Assembly: GCA_012934845.2 (NCBI GenBank)
Contig: WNNJ02001233.1
Coordinates: 30,407-94,406 of the forward strand
DNA length: 64,000 nucleotides
From: Pomphorhynchus laevis
Taxonomy: Eukaryota > Acanthocephala > Palaeacanthocephala > Echinorhynchida > Pomphorhynchidae
Direction of reading: 5' to 3'
Made by a program: the position numbers and the translations under genes. Shown here in pieces: positions 55,353-64,000 of this stretch (the stretch's first letter is position 1; the number at the start of each line of letters is the position of its first letter). The notes below the pieces were generated by a model that saw nothing but the letters and a program-made list of their open reading frames with translations, ran no database searches and was not told the DNA's origin.

Positions 55353-55961
55353 TCCTTAGACTTCCTATCTTTCCTTATACTAAAAAGGGGTGATCCCTTA
55401 TACTAAAAAGTTTTTTAGTATAAGGGATTAAAAAACTTTTAAAAAGGGGTGATATGAGAGTGATTAAAAAACAGACACAGAATCTTAAAACTTCCTGTGC
55501 ACTTTCTTCTAGCCTGACACATTAGAAACCGTCAGAAGGCCAGTAGGTGGTAAGGCTATTATGGGCCCCTGGCTTACGGGAGCACGGACATGAGACCTGC
55601 CCTCTTCTGCAATTTTAACCATTCTATCTTTCAAAAGCTCGTAATCATCGGTCTTCATGAGAGCACCGTCGCCGCGGATTTCTCGAATTTCGTTCTCACT
55701 AACTTTGGCTCGTCTAACTTCTATGAGAAGACGATGCCATTCGGCATCGAAATCTTCGTAGTTCTGGTACCTTGATGCTGCTCCCTCCTTGCCCGTAGCC
55801 TCAATACTCGGTGACTTTGCCAAGCTCGTCGCGGCATAGTTGATTGCTATGAAAGATCCTAATCTACCTAAAGTTGTATTCATTATCGTATCATGCTCTA
55901 CAATTCTAGGGTAGCCAGTTAGATAGTGACTACCTATATGATATCGTACACGGTCCCTCAT
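55353..55961 (-). pseudogene. Direct duplication, copy 2, with a longer version of the unassigned ORF
   Basis: The same block as 54706-55250 but extending 5': the 150-codon frame begins MRDRVRYHIGSHYLTGYPRI. The shared 124 codons appear identical. The start is followed upstream by a PLE-type 3' tail on the other strand (55975-56010, CTGAAGAAGGCACCAGCCGA). The ORF itself is unbroken but its beginning may be truncated; no function is assigned. Confidence 0.45.
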
Positions 55962-55969
55962 GGCAGCAT

Positions 55970-56061
55970 GGTTCTAGTAACTGAAGAAGGCACCAGCCGA
56001 AACTAGTTTTTCTTTTAAAATCATTTATTATCTCTGTTGCTTAATAATTAAATTGTTCAAA

Positions 56062-56065
<4 letters not shown>
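55970..56065 (+). repeat. PLE-type 3' tail, + strand
   Basis: CTGAAGAAGGCACCAGCCGA then AACTAGTTTTTC: the pattern GAAGGC...GCCGAAAC that ends several Penelope-like elements in this window (58755, 61530, 63930 on the other strand). No PLE coding sequence of this orientation is nearby. Confidence 0.5.

Positions 56066-56099
<34 letters not shown>
56066..56099. repeat. (TA)n microsatellite
   Basis: About 17 TA units, between the PLE-F tail of N unit 3 and the block at 55.3-56.0 kb. The same kind of TA run borders unit 3 on its other side (58401-58481), and a short one joins units 1 and 2 (53100-53112). Confidence 0.85.
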
Positions 56100-56103
<4 letters not shown>

Positions 56104-56578
56104 AGAAGATTCGTTGATAGACCGCTGTCCTGGATTCCTCGAATAGAATTCAGCCATAATTATTATGAATAAATAAATTGATAGACAGGACAAAAGACGT
56201 AGCAGATTGTTGACGTTTCGCCTTACGGCTTTTTCAAATCTAAAAACACATTGCACAATCCAGAAAAACATTAGTAAAATAGAACAGAAAAATCAAAGCT
56301 TAATCATGTCATATCTACCCACCTGAAGAAATAATTATCGTTGCATCCGTGAGGTGCCTCGGTGAACATGTAGCCAATGATACGTTGCTCCAATTGCTCG
56401 CGCTCACGAGTATTTACGATTCCGCCTCTGATAACACAATACTGCATGCAATCCATTTGTCCATGCGCTAAAGCGTGACTCACTGCACCATCACTGGGAT
56501 TCCCCGCGCGATTAATGTGATCTACGAACATTCATTCGCCGTGCCAATGTTAACGACGTCTGGCCCACATACTGAAAT
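56100..56578 (-). pseudogene. PLE-F: GIY-YIG end and tail fused to N unit 3
   Basis: Identical joint to unit 2: N bases for SEKL pass into YVVCEFQYVGQ in a shifted frame, then RRMNVRRSH and a stop caused by an extra base near 56515. The next frame (56531-56304) has SDGAVSHALAHGQ and REREQLEQRIIGYMF. The tail GCCGTAAGGCGAAACGTC lies at 56213-56230. Non-functional. Confidence 0.7.
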
Positions 56579-58158
56579 TCACATACTACATAGCTTCTCT
56601 GACATAGCTTCGGAGATTTGGCTAGTCGTGTCATCATCGTCATCTGGATCATAGATAGCAAGTTCATCTCTCCCTATGTTTGATGGTATCTCTAACTCAA
56701 TGGGAAGTCCTCTTATATATTCAGCAAGTGATCCTCTTCTTGGTTGGACTATTTGCCCAGTTGCATTTTTAAGTAACATGATATCTAATCTGGATAATGT
56801 AGTTTTTTGATCGTGTATCTCTCTTATTATGGTTTTTGCAATGTCTCTTAACTTGAAGCCCTCTGATTTCGACGGTATTATAGCTCCTGAATGGACTTCT
56901 TCTGGTGTGAAGAAGTATTCTCCTATCTCTGTAGTTGTCCCTATACGAGACATTATTTTTACAGCCAACATTAGGTAGGGGTTGACGTCGATGTCGCATC
57001 TAGCGACATTAAGAAACTGATGTTTACCTAACAGTCCGAGTAGAGCTATCAAGGTGGTACTTAAGGCAGGACTCTCATTTAACGAATACTGGCTTTTGGA
57101 TATAAGATCTAGGCTGCGTGAGTATGGTAATAGGCTGCAGGTGTTGGACACCTCATCCTCAGAATTAAAAATGTTATGCATCTCCTTCGCTGGTCTTTTC
57201 ATGACCAAAAGAGTTGCAAAGCCTGTCCCAGATTGGTTTGGCAGGAATTTGTGGGCTGCCAACATATACTTTAAGATAGCGTGGTCCTCGTAGCGTGTTG
57301 TGAGGGTGGAATATCGGATCTTTAGCAGCTCTCCACATTGTGTGTTAGATAAGAAATAGTCTACAGCAGCGGCCATCTTTTTGAGCATGTCGCTCTGTCT
57401 ATGGGCGAATAGTTCGAGTCTCAGAGGGTATCTTTCAATCGACTCAGCTGAACAGTTGAAGGGTACCTGGCCCATCAATACTTTTAGATTTGCTGCCAGG
57501 CCCTGAGCATAGTCAGAGCCGGTTTAAGACTAAGAAATAGTCTCGGGTCCAGTTTACCCATTCTAACATTTAATAACAGGTAGACAATTATAGCTAAGAA
57601 AGGGATATCTGCGTAATGTTTTGGACTCAAAGGAGGGGTAACAGGAGCACAGTCTGTAGGTTGGAACTCGAATATGTCTGTGATTGAGATCTCTCCTGAC
57701 TGCCATTTCCTTAGACTTCCTATCTTTCCTGTGAACTTGGCTGGGAACTTTAGTTGGTCGACTATGTAGGCTATGCAGTGAGTGACGACAGAGATGTGGG
57801 GCATAATCCCGCATCTCAAAGATTCTTCAGCCAAGGTAAAAACCTCGACCGCTGTTAGTCCTGTATCATGATATGCTATCTTAATTTTTTCTTGAGGTAA
57901 TGTTGGTGGGTACCTTTGAGGTAAGGAAGTGGCGTCGACCATATCTGCTGATATGGGTAAAAAGCCTGTTCCATCCCCCTCGTTAAAGAAGGCCTGTCTT
58001 TTTGGTTCATTGACTTCTACTAAGGTTAACCTGTTTATTTCCAACTCATTGTGATGAACATTCATCCCAGTTATTGCTTTTTGTATATAAGATTCTGGTA
58101 TTCCTCTTCTAATCTTTCTTGGATTTCCTGATGTGTTAGGCTGGTTATTTTCTGCCAT
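56579..58158 (-). pseudogene. Endogenous mononegavirus-type nucleoprotein, unit 3
   Basis: The most complete N copy, with start, core and the acidic tail. The frame is broken near 57525-57541 by ~17 extra bases; part of these (AAGAAATAGTCT) also occurs at 57349-57360, so the insertion looks templated. A three-base deletion removes one glutamate in the KWQSGE segment. The stop codon at 56579-56581 lies in the PLE-derived sequence, so the last few residues are not viral. Everything else is close to units 1 and 2. Confidence 0.6.
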
Positions 58159-58319
58159 TTGTGGTAATTACTTTGATTGTGCTCGTGTGATTGGTATCTT
58201 GATGTTGGTTACTTTAATAGTGTTTGTTGACAAAGTGTACTTGATAATTTCAAAAAATCTAATTTTTTCAATAGGTACTCTTTTGTTTTATCTGTGTTGA
58301 CGTTTGATTGGATCGGCTT

Positions 58320-58380
58320 TCTGCTTATATAAAAAATGACCAACACTGCCCCTTGAACGGATGGATATAATTTATTTTTT
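58320..58380 (-). promoter_or_regulatory. TATA-type promoter candidate upstream of N unit 3
   Basis: TTTTTTATATAAGCAG on the - strand at 58324-58339, ~170 bases upstream of the N start, with the same downstream leader as unit 1. The block ends in a TA microsatellite beyond GGTTCGTTTGAGGTG. Confidence 0.45.
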
Positions 58381-58399
58381 TGTATTTGGTTCGTTTGAG

Positions 58400-58400
<1 letters not shown>

Positions 58401-58481
<81 letters not shown>
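58401..58481. repeat. (TA)n microsatellite
   Basis: An uninterrupted run of about 40 TA units at the outer edge of N unit 3. Runs of this kind are prone to expansion and to mis-assembly. Confidence 0.9.
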
Positions 58482-58486
<5 letters not shown>

Positions 58487-58561
58487 ACGGCATTTTCTAA
58501 TCGGTGTGACTCAGGATTGATAAAATCAATTCTTTCCATATATAAATGTAGATATTAACTA

Positions 58562-58685
58562 ACCGAGCCAAATCAAAAACAAAATGACAAAATGTATATT
58601 TTTTAAAGCTTTCGGCGTGTGAAGCTCACGCCGAAAGCTTTAAAAAATATACATTTTGTCATTTTGTTTTTGATTTGGCTCGGTT
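58562..58685. repeat. Perfect ~57-bp fold-back containing a PLE tail
   Basis: CCGAGCCAAATCAAAAACAA ... AAGCTTTCGGCGTG, a short spacer (TGAAGCT), then the exact complement back to GGCTCGG. AAAGCTTTCGGC matches the start of the PLE-C tail at 58755. It looks like two PLE ends facing each other. Confidence 0.8.
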
Positions 58686-58749
58686 AGTTAATATCTATAT
58701 ATATAACGATTGAAATCGAAATCTAATGAACGGTGACTGTGATTTATTT

Positions 58750-61125
58750 GAAAAGCTTTCGGCTTTTGCAAGCCTTCTTTAGTTCAATCTGAAATATACA
58801 CATGCACAATACAATGCCTGCAATATAACCAAAACACAAATCAAGTATCAAAGAACAAATATACAGTTTATGTGCTAAGGTAAGTGACAGTCATTATATG
58901 TGTTTAGGTGTAAATCTGTCATAAGTTGCGCTATCCAGAACTGTTCCCTATTTCTCCTTGCAGTTACGTTAGGCAATTCATCATCTAAAACCATAACTCT
59001 CATTATATGCCCAGGGTGTTCAATGGAATGATTAGCTGCACCATCCCTAACAGTTTGTCCAGCTCTAACGTCGCAACGTCTAGTATTCATACGAATATTA
59101 AGTTGATGTCCTGTTTCTCCGACATACTGAACCGGACATTCAGCACACAAACACAAATATACTAGGTTTTTCGTTTTACATGTGGCTGCACATCTTGTGG
59201 TGTACTCCAACGCCGTGACAGAGCTACGAAATTTGCTGCCTCTGCATATTTCTGCGCAGCATTTGCATCTATTATTACCGCAGGGGCGTGTACCACTTAA
59301 TGTACCCTCATGACGTAATTTATTTGATAGTAGATTTCTCAAATTAACACCCTTTTTAAAAACTACTTTCAGTTTCTTCCTTGAGCCCGTGATTACTTTC
59401 AAAGACGCAAATTCCCTATTGAGATCACCCTCCAAAGACAATAAGGCCGGATGATAATCGGTTACAATATAACATCCACCCCCTCATCCTCCGGCGGAGA
59501 TATTCGACTAAGCAATTCGCATCGATCCATTTTGCAAACGTCTTTGACTTGACGCTCGATTTGATATTTCTTATAACCACGGGCTAAGAACTTATCTCTA
59601 AGCTTATTTAATGTTAATGCGAAATCGTATGATGTAGAGCAAATTTTCTTAGTACGAATCATCTCGTTTCTGATCATCAATCTTTTTATGTATAAATATA
59701 CGAGTTCCCACAAGTTTACGGTATACAGTAGTTTGCCACTTTTCTTGGGAATGCAAATAAATCTTTACATATAGGAAATTTATGCCATGAGTATCCACCA
59801 CCGACCGTACAAATTTAAGCTCAGAAAAAGCATTGAGATCATTTAAGAATTCAACGAGCGATTCCTCACCGTGACTTCAAATACCAAAAATATCGTCTAC
59901 ATATCGCACCCAGAAATTTGGTGTTAACTCCCGCGAAGCTATAAAGCATTTCTCTACGTATGCCACATACAACCCTGCATATGTGGGTCTTATTGGGCTA
60001 CCCATTGCAGTTCCCCTAGTCTGTCTAAAGATCTTATCATTGAATGTGAATGTGTTTGATTCTATTACTAGTTCTAATAGAGTACATGTAGTTTTTATCT
60101 CCGAGTCATCGTATTCCGCTGCTAACATAAGCTGTTTGACGGCATTAACGCCATTACTCAAGATGATGGAGGTAAACAACGACTCCACGTCCACAGTAAA
60201 TAATATACTATCAGAGTTAAGCGACAGTTTAATACCTTCAAATTTTCTTATGAATTGATCTGTGCTGTTAATAAACGAAGGGCATTGCCTTAACAAGGGA
60301 TATAAGTTATCATGTAAGTAGCGAGCTAATTTTTCCGTTGATGTTCCGCAATTTCTAATAATTGGTCGTCCAGGACAAGGAGTTTGGTCCTTATGTATCT
60401 TAGGAAGAAGATACATATATCCCAAGATCGGATTATCAACCAATAACTTACTTTTTACCTCGTTGTCTTTCACTAGAGTGGAAATGACAGTGAGAACCAC
60501 ATCAACGATACCTATATAATACACCAGCTCAATTCGCTCATATGCATCCCCACTGAATTGGCGCATTCCTTCAGCAATGTGGTCCATAGTAGACCAAACT
60601 ACAGTTTTGTTACCCTTCTCTGCCAGTAGTATCATTATATTTGGATTTGACCTTAATTCCCTAATTGCCTTCATCTGGGTTTTTGACATATTTGATCTAC
60701 TATGTTAATTGGCTTAATATTTCCATATTTTTGTATTAAAGGCGAGCTTAGAAATTTATTCTTTGTGTATGCGGCATCATCCTGGTCCGAAATGCCCTCT
60801 GTTATATTGGTGGCAGCATAACGAATGTGCCTAATTAAATCCAAGCGTCCAAATTCACGAGGGGACGGAACAAAAGACATGCCTAAAATAATAGTCTCTT
60901 TTTGGGATTCGTTAAGCTTCACATGCGATATATTCACTATGCCGTCCGAAGCTGGTGTGAATTGACCAACGTGCCTTCTGGTGCGAAATCGTCTGCATCG
61001 TCTTAATAGATAGAGACACAGTTCATCGGATGAAACTGCCAAGTGGAAATGTCGGTTTACTTTGTTAACTTTGGAATTTAGCAATCTGTACTGTAGTCGT
61101 TCGTCGATAGGTGCTAACACCGAAT
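58750..61125 (-). mobile_element. PLE-C: nearly complete Penelope-like element
   Basis: From 61120 down: an N-terminal domain, RT, linker, GIY-YIG nuclease, and the 3' tail with GAAGGCTTGCAAAAGCCGAA (58755-58775). Coding parts are joined by one frameshift near 60690 and a TGA at about 59877. Upstream 61130-61440 holds no recognised gene but may include its 5' UTR. Confidence 0.8.
58875..61120 (-). pseudogene. PLE-C protein: RT plus GIY-YIG endonuclease
   Basis: 61120-60671: N-terminal region. A frameshift at about 60690 leads to 60689-59877: ILLAEKGNKTVVW, MYLLPKIHKDQTPCPGRPII, FTVDVESLFTSI, IFRQTRGTAMGSP and RYVDDIFGI (RT box YVDD, about 59885-59895), then TGA where relatives have tryptophan. 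A shifted, broken stretch (59870-59440) holds the linker. 59441-58875 is open: KKGVNLRNLL, CGNNRCKCC, LVYLCLCAECPVQYVGET, arginine in NIRMNTRR and glutamate in REQFWI. It ends YNDCHLP. PLE proteins nick DNA with the GIY-YIG domain and prime reverse transcription there. Confidence 0.85.
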
Positions 61126-61489
61126 TGTATGCTGCTTAGTAGAATTCCCATAGTACTCGAGTGAGGCGTATTTCAGCAGTATGTATAATAGTAGCCCAAG
61201 TTGACTGTAGCTTGTTCATTCGGGAAGGATCTATTAAATTCCTGTTAACCTTGCATTCCCTTAGCAATCTTTAGTCCACGAGTGCATATATATAATTTTA
61301 AATTATGTAATTTTTAAGAAAAAATATATTTCCAAACTCTGCTTCAATTAATACTTATTATATATACATATATGCACTACAATTATATATATATTATTGT
61401 TATTGTTATTTGATAGAAGCGGTGGTCTTGGATCACTTAATGATTCCATTAAATATTAAGGTTTTGAAGAAAACAAGACGCAAACTGGA

Positions 61490-62443
61490 TTTTTATTTAT
61501 TGAGCACAGGACACGCAACGTTTCGACACAAAGTCTTTATCAAGCGGTAACTAGTTTACAAATTTTTGAAATAAATACACGTTTTTGATCTGGAAGTATT
61601 CCGCATTATTCTACTTATTTTGGTCTGTCATGGCAAGTGATATTCATGTTTTGTATTTAAGCCTTGTAGATCGGTCATTAACTGCCCAATCCAATAGGAT
61701 TCTCCCTGTTTCCTTTTAGTTTCATCAGGAACAGTTTTAGTTATCACACTGGTAAAGGGATGATCAGGATTTTCGATTATATGACTAACAGCTCCATCTG
61801 TTAGTCTTTTGAATTTAATATTGTTCCGTCTATTATTTTGGCGAAGATGGTACGGACGGTTCGATTCAACGATGTATTGAATATTACAATCGGTGCAAGT
61901 CATAAAATAAATTCCATGAGCTGATTTGCACGTGAAACCACCTTTTACACGGTACGATAGTCCTGTGATAGTGGATTTAACGTATTCTGTATTTTCCATA
62001 GATTTACAGCAAGCACATCTTTTGCATGCCTTTGAGCGATTTTGTACTTGGGTGTTACTTGAGTCATTCCTAAGATCAGCTCGGACTAGATAGTTCGCTA
62101 AGTTTATCCCTCTCTTAAAATATGTCATTGGTGGGTTAAATCCATCACGAATAATTGGCTCTAGTTTACCGAATGCGTTGCTCAGGTGTTTTGTAATGTT
62201 CCTGCTAGCTTGGTGATAAGGAATAATCACCTCAGTTTTTTCTATAGTTTGATTGTATTCACCTGCGAGCAATCGAGTTCGATTCAAATATCTTGCTTTG
62301 TTAATCTGTCGCCATATTTCTATATGTGTATAACCTCGCAGTAGAAATGATTTTTCGATTTCTCTAAGACCATTTTCGAACGAATTTGCAGTATATTGTT
62401 GGTTGTTTATATATATATATAACCAATAGTTGCTAGGTCGCAC
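61490..62443 (-). pseudogene. PLE-D: GIY-YIG half of a Penelope-like element
   Basis: An open 271-codon frame (62443-61628): basic linker FLLRGYTHIEIWRQI, YFKRGINLANYL, CKRCACC, GIYFMTCTDCNIQYIVES (GIY present, but YIG is YIV), arginines and GESYWIGQL, ending HEYHLP as in PLE-C. The tail at 61550-61525 reads CTTGATAAAGACTTTGTGTC then GAAACGTTGCG. The RT is cut off at 62440, where the inverted SINE-like structure begins, so this is a 5'-truncated copy. The lost glycine probably kills the nuclease. Confidence 0.8.
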
Positions 62444-63610
62444 GAGGTGACTTTCGCATTGAAAACCAGCTATAGAATCCTTCCTTCATGATATCCAATT
62501 CCATACACCCTGACTACTAACGGCGCCATTGCCACAACCGTTTTCGTTTCGCCCGCTTTTTGCCACATGTTGGTAGCCCCGGGCTCGTCAGAAGGCTGAC
62601 TACCAACTCTTCGCCTTTTGAAATTTGACTTATCCTAGATTCGAGCTGTCGCTCTCCGTACTTGGCTTGCGCTCTTGACTGCTAGGCTACGAATCCAGGA
62701 TTACCAGATTTCACACAGTATATGAAACCTTCCATCATGATATCTAGAAACTGCATTGTCCGAGATGCTTCTCTGGCATGCTTATTATAGATTTTACCGT
62801 TTGAGATCATGAAGATCGATTGGAATCGGGACTGGTGATCCTTTGATGGATTCTTATTTATGTAACCAATAGTTGCTAGGTCGCACGAGGTGACTTTCGC
62901 ATTGAAAACCAGCTATAGAATCCTTCCTTCATGATATCCAATTCTGTATGGAATTGGATTCTGTATGGAATTGGATAGCTATAGAATCCTTCCTTCATGA
63001 TATCCAATTCTGTATGGAATTGGATATCATGAAGGAAGGATTCTATAGCTGGTTTTCAATGCGAAAGTCACCTCGTGCGACCTAGCAACTATTGGTTACA
63101 TAAATAAGAATCCATCAAAGGATCACCAGTCCCGATTCCAATCGATCTTCATGATCTCAAACGGTAAAATCTATAATAAGCATGCCAGAGAAGCATCTCG
63201 GACAATGCAGTTTCTGGATATCATGATGGAAGGTTTCATATACTGTGTGAAATCTGGTAATCCTGGATTCGTAGCCTAGCAGTCAAGAGCGCAAGCCAAG
63301 TACGGAGAGCGACAGCTCGAATCTAGGATAAGTCAAATTTCAAAAGGCGAAGAGTTGGTAGTCAGCCTTCTGACGAGCCCGGGGCTACCAACATGTGGCA
63401 AAAAGCGGGCGAAACGAAAACGGTTGTGGCAATGGCGCCGTTAGTAGTCAGGGTGTATGGAATTGGATATCATGAAGGAAGGATTCTATAGCTGGTTTTC
63501 AATGCGAAAGTCACCTCGTGCGACCTAGCAACTATTGGTTACATAAATAAGAATCCATCAAAGGATCACCAGTCCCGATTCCAATCGATCTTCATGATCT
63601 CAAACGGTAA
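62422..63610. repeat. Large imperfect palindrome plus tandem of a ~447-bp SINE-like unit
   Basis: 62422-62960 and 63022-63545 are reverse complements over ~520 bp with very few differences (for example TTTCTAGATATC versus TTTCTGGATATC). A small set of CCAATTCTGTATGGAATTGG repeats lies between (62935-63020). The right arm starts a second tandem unit at about 63460, which stops at a TATATA run at 63611. So three copies of one element are present, one inverted. Confidence 0.85.
63255..63335 (+). mobile_element. tRNA-like head in the SINE-like unit
   Basis: A box TAGCCTAGCAGT (63272-63283) and B box GCTCGAATCTA (63314-63324), 41 bases apart, and a possible acceptor pair TCCTGGA (63261) with TCTAGGA (63321). 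The T stem is poor, so it is not a functional tRNA. The downstream body has a hairpin (GTTGGTAGTCAGCC ... GGGGCTACCAAC, 63354-63391). The inverted copy is at about 62630-62710. Confidence 0.5.
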
Positions 63611-63639
63611 TATATATATATAACACCTTATATATATAT

Positions 63640-63797
63640 TTTCAGAGTAAAATTTTGTGAACCGGTAAAGACCAAAAACAATATAATTTATTTTAACGTT
63701 TCGTCCCTTACTAGGACTTCTAAAACGAAAGAACGTTAAAATAAATTATATTGTTTTTGGTCTTTACCGGTTCACAAAATTTTACTCTGAAAATATA
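63640..63797. repeat. Near-perfect ~60-bp fold-back with PLE-type tail
   Basis: TTTTCAGAGTAAAATTTTGT ... TAACGTTTCG, then TCCCTTACTAGGACTTCTAAA, and the complement back to ACTCTGAAAA. Arms 63641-63702 and 63735-63797. AACGTTTCG and the AGGAC/GTCC-like loop resemble PLE ends. Flanked by TATATA runs (63611-63635, 63845-63862). Confidence 0.75.
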
Positions 63798-63904
63798 TGG
63801 ACGAATCTATATTAGATCCCGGATCGCAGCTTAATACATCGCAATATATATATATATATATTGTTAGTTGTTTAGTTAAAACTAGCACAATTAAAGCAAA
63901 AAAA

Positions 63905-64000
63905 GCAGTGTATATTATTTAAATTTCCATAGCTTTCGGGCACAGCCCTTCTTCAGTGGAAGTTCCACGCAATATTGTATGTTTATCAGAAACCAAATAT
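63905..64000 (-). repeat. PLE-E 3' tail at the window edge
   Basis: On the - strand CACTGAAGAAGGGCTGTGCC then CGAAAGCTATGG, the same pattern as the PLE-C tail. The coding part, if present, would lie beyond position 64000. Confidence 0.5.

Noticed and set aside
56065..58558. ORFs coding poly-(Ile-Tyr)
   Set aside because: They are translations of the TA microsatellites.
63255..63335. Functional tRNA gene
   Set aside because: A and B boxes and an acceptor-like pair exist but the T stem cannot form, and the sequence is part of a repeated unit.
62422..63610. Attachment site, replication origin or CRISPR array
   Set aside because: The inverted and tandem copies are ~447-bp SINE-like units, not short spaced repeats, and the rest of the window is eukaryotic transposon sequence.

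Overview
The window looks like a heterochromatin-type repeat graveyard from an AT-rich invertebrate metazoan genome. The reason is its content: several classes of retrotransposon (RTE-like, L2/CR1-like, I/R1-like, an RT plus restriction-like-nuclease family, Penelope-like and Ty3/Gypsy), TATATA microsatellites, tRNA-derived short repeats and an endogenous negative-strand RNA virus nucleoprotein. No host gene, rRNA or canonical tRNA gene is recognisable. The species cannot be named from the sequence; RTE, PLE and this RT-nuclease family all occur in invertebrates such as nematodes and cnidarians, and that is as far as I go.

Region 1 to 37 kb is dominated by one retroelement family, here called CRR (Cys-cluster, Reverse transcriptase, Restriction-like endonuclease). 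Eleven copies or fragments are present. CRR-1 (535-3558) has an intact reading frame; the others carry stops, frameshifts or truncations. The copies share a 5' leader (GGTTTCTAATAAACATACA), a 3' hairpin-like tag (GGCCCATTTGCGGGTAACC) and AT-rich junctions of the type AAAATTATTTAATCTAAATA. From 10.1 to 27.3 kb six copies lie head to tail on the + strand, and near 30.4-30.8 kb several 3' tags are stacked, as if truncated copies landed on one another's tails. CRR-5 is split by a 4.6-kb L2-like element (16782-21419) with a 6-bp AGAGAT duplication.

Region 6.7-10 kb and 37.6-40.2 kb: many decayed fragments of one very AT-rich Penelope-like RT (PLE-A), plus an RTE fragment, a tRNA-like SINE and LINE 3' ends. 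Region 34-36.1 kb: a rearranged Gypsy element with identical 84-bp LTR candidates. Region 40.2-45.1 kb: a decayed I/R1-like LINE and a 1.29-kb internally deleted Gypsy element with 88-bp LTRs. Region 45-51.4 kb: PLE remnants with 84-bp direct repeats, a 423-bp SINE-bearing insertion with 12-bp direct repeats, an RTE EN fragment and another PLE.

Region 51.5-58.5 kb, all on the - strand: three tandem copies of a mononegavirus-type nucleoprotein (N) gene. Two of them are joined at exactly the same point to the GIY-YIG end and 3' tail of a Penelope-like element, and two keep the same TATA-bearing upstream region. Between them is a ~540-bp direct duplication with another ORF of unknown origin. Region 58.5-64 kb: two more PLEs (PLE-C nearly complete, PLE-D the GIY-YIG half), a 1.2-kb inverted/tandem SINE-like structure, and several near-perfect fold-back palindromes built on PLE tails.

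The window is therefore a nest of self-replicating elements rather than a pathway. The most unusual parts are the tagged CRR array, the PLE-linked viral N units and the ultrashort-LTR Gypsy elements. The abundance of fold-backs means assembly or amplification artefacts must be excluded.
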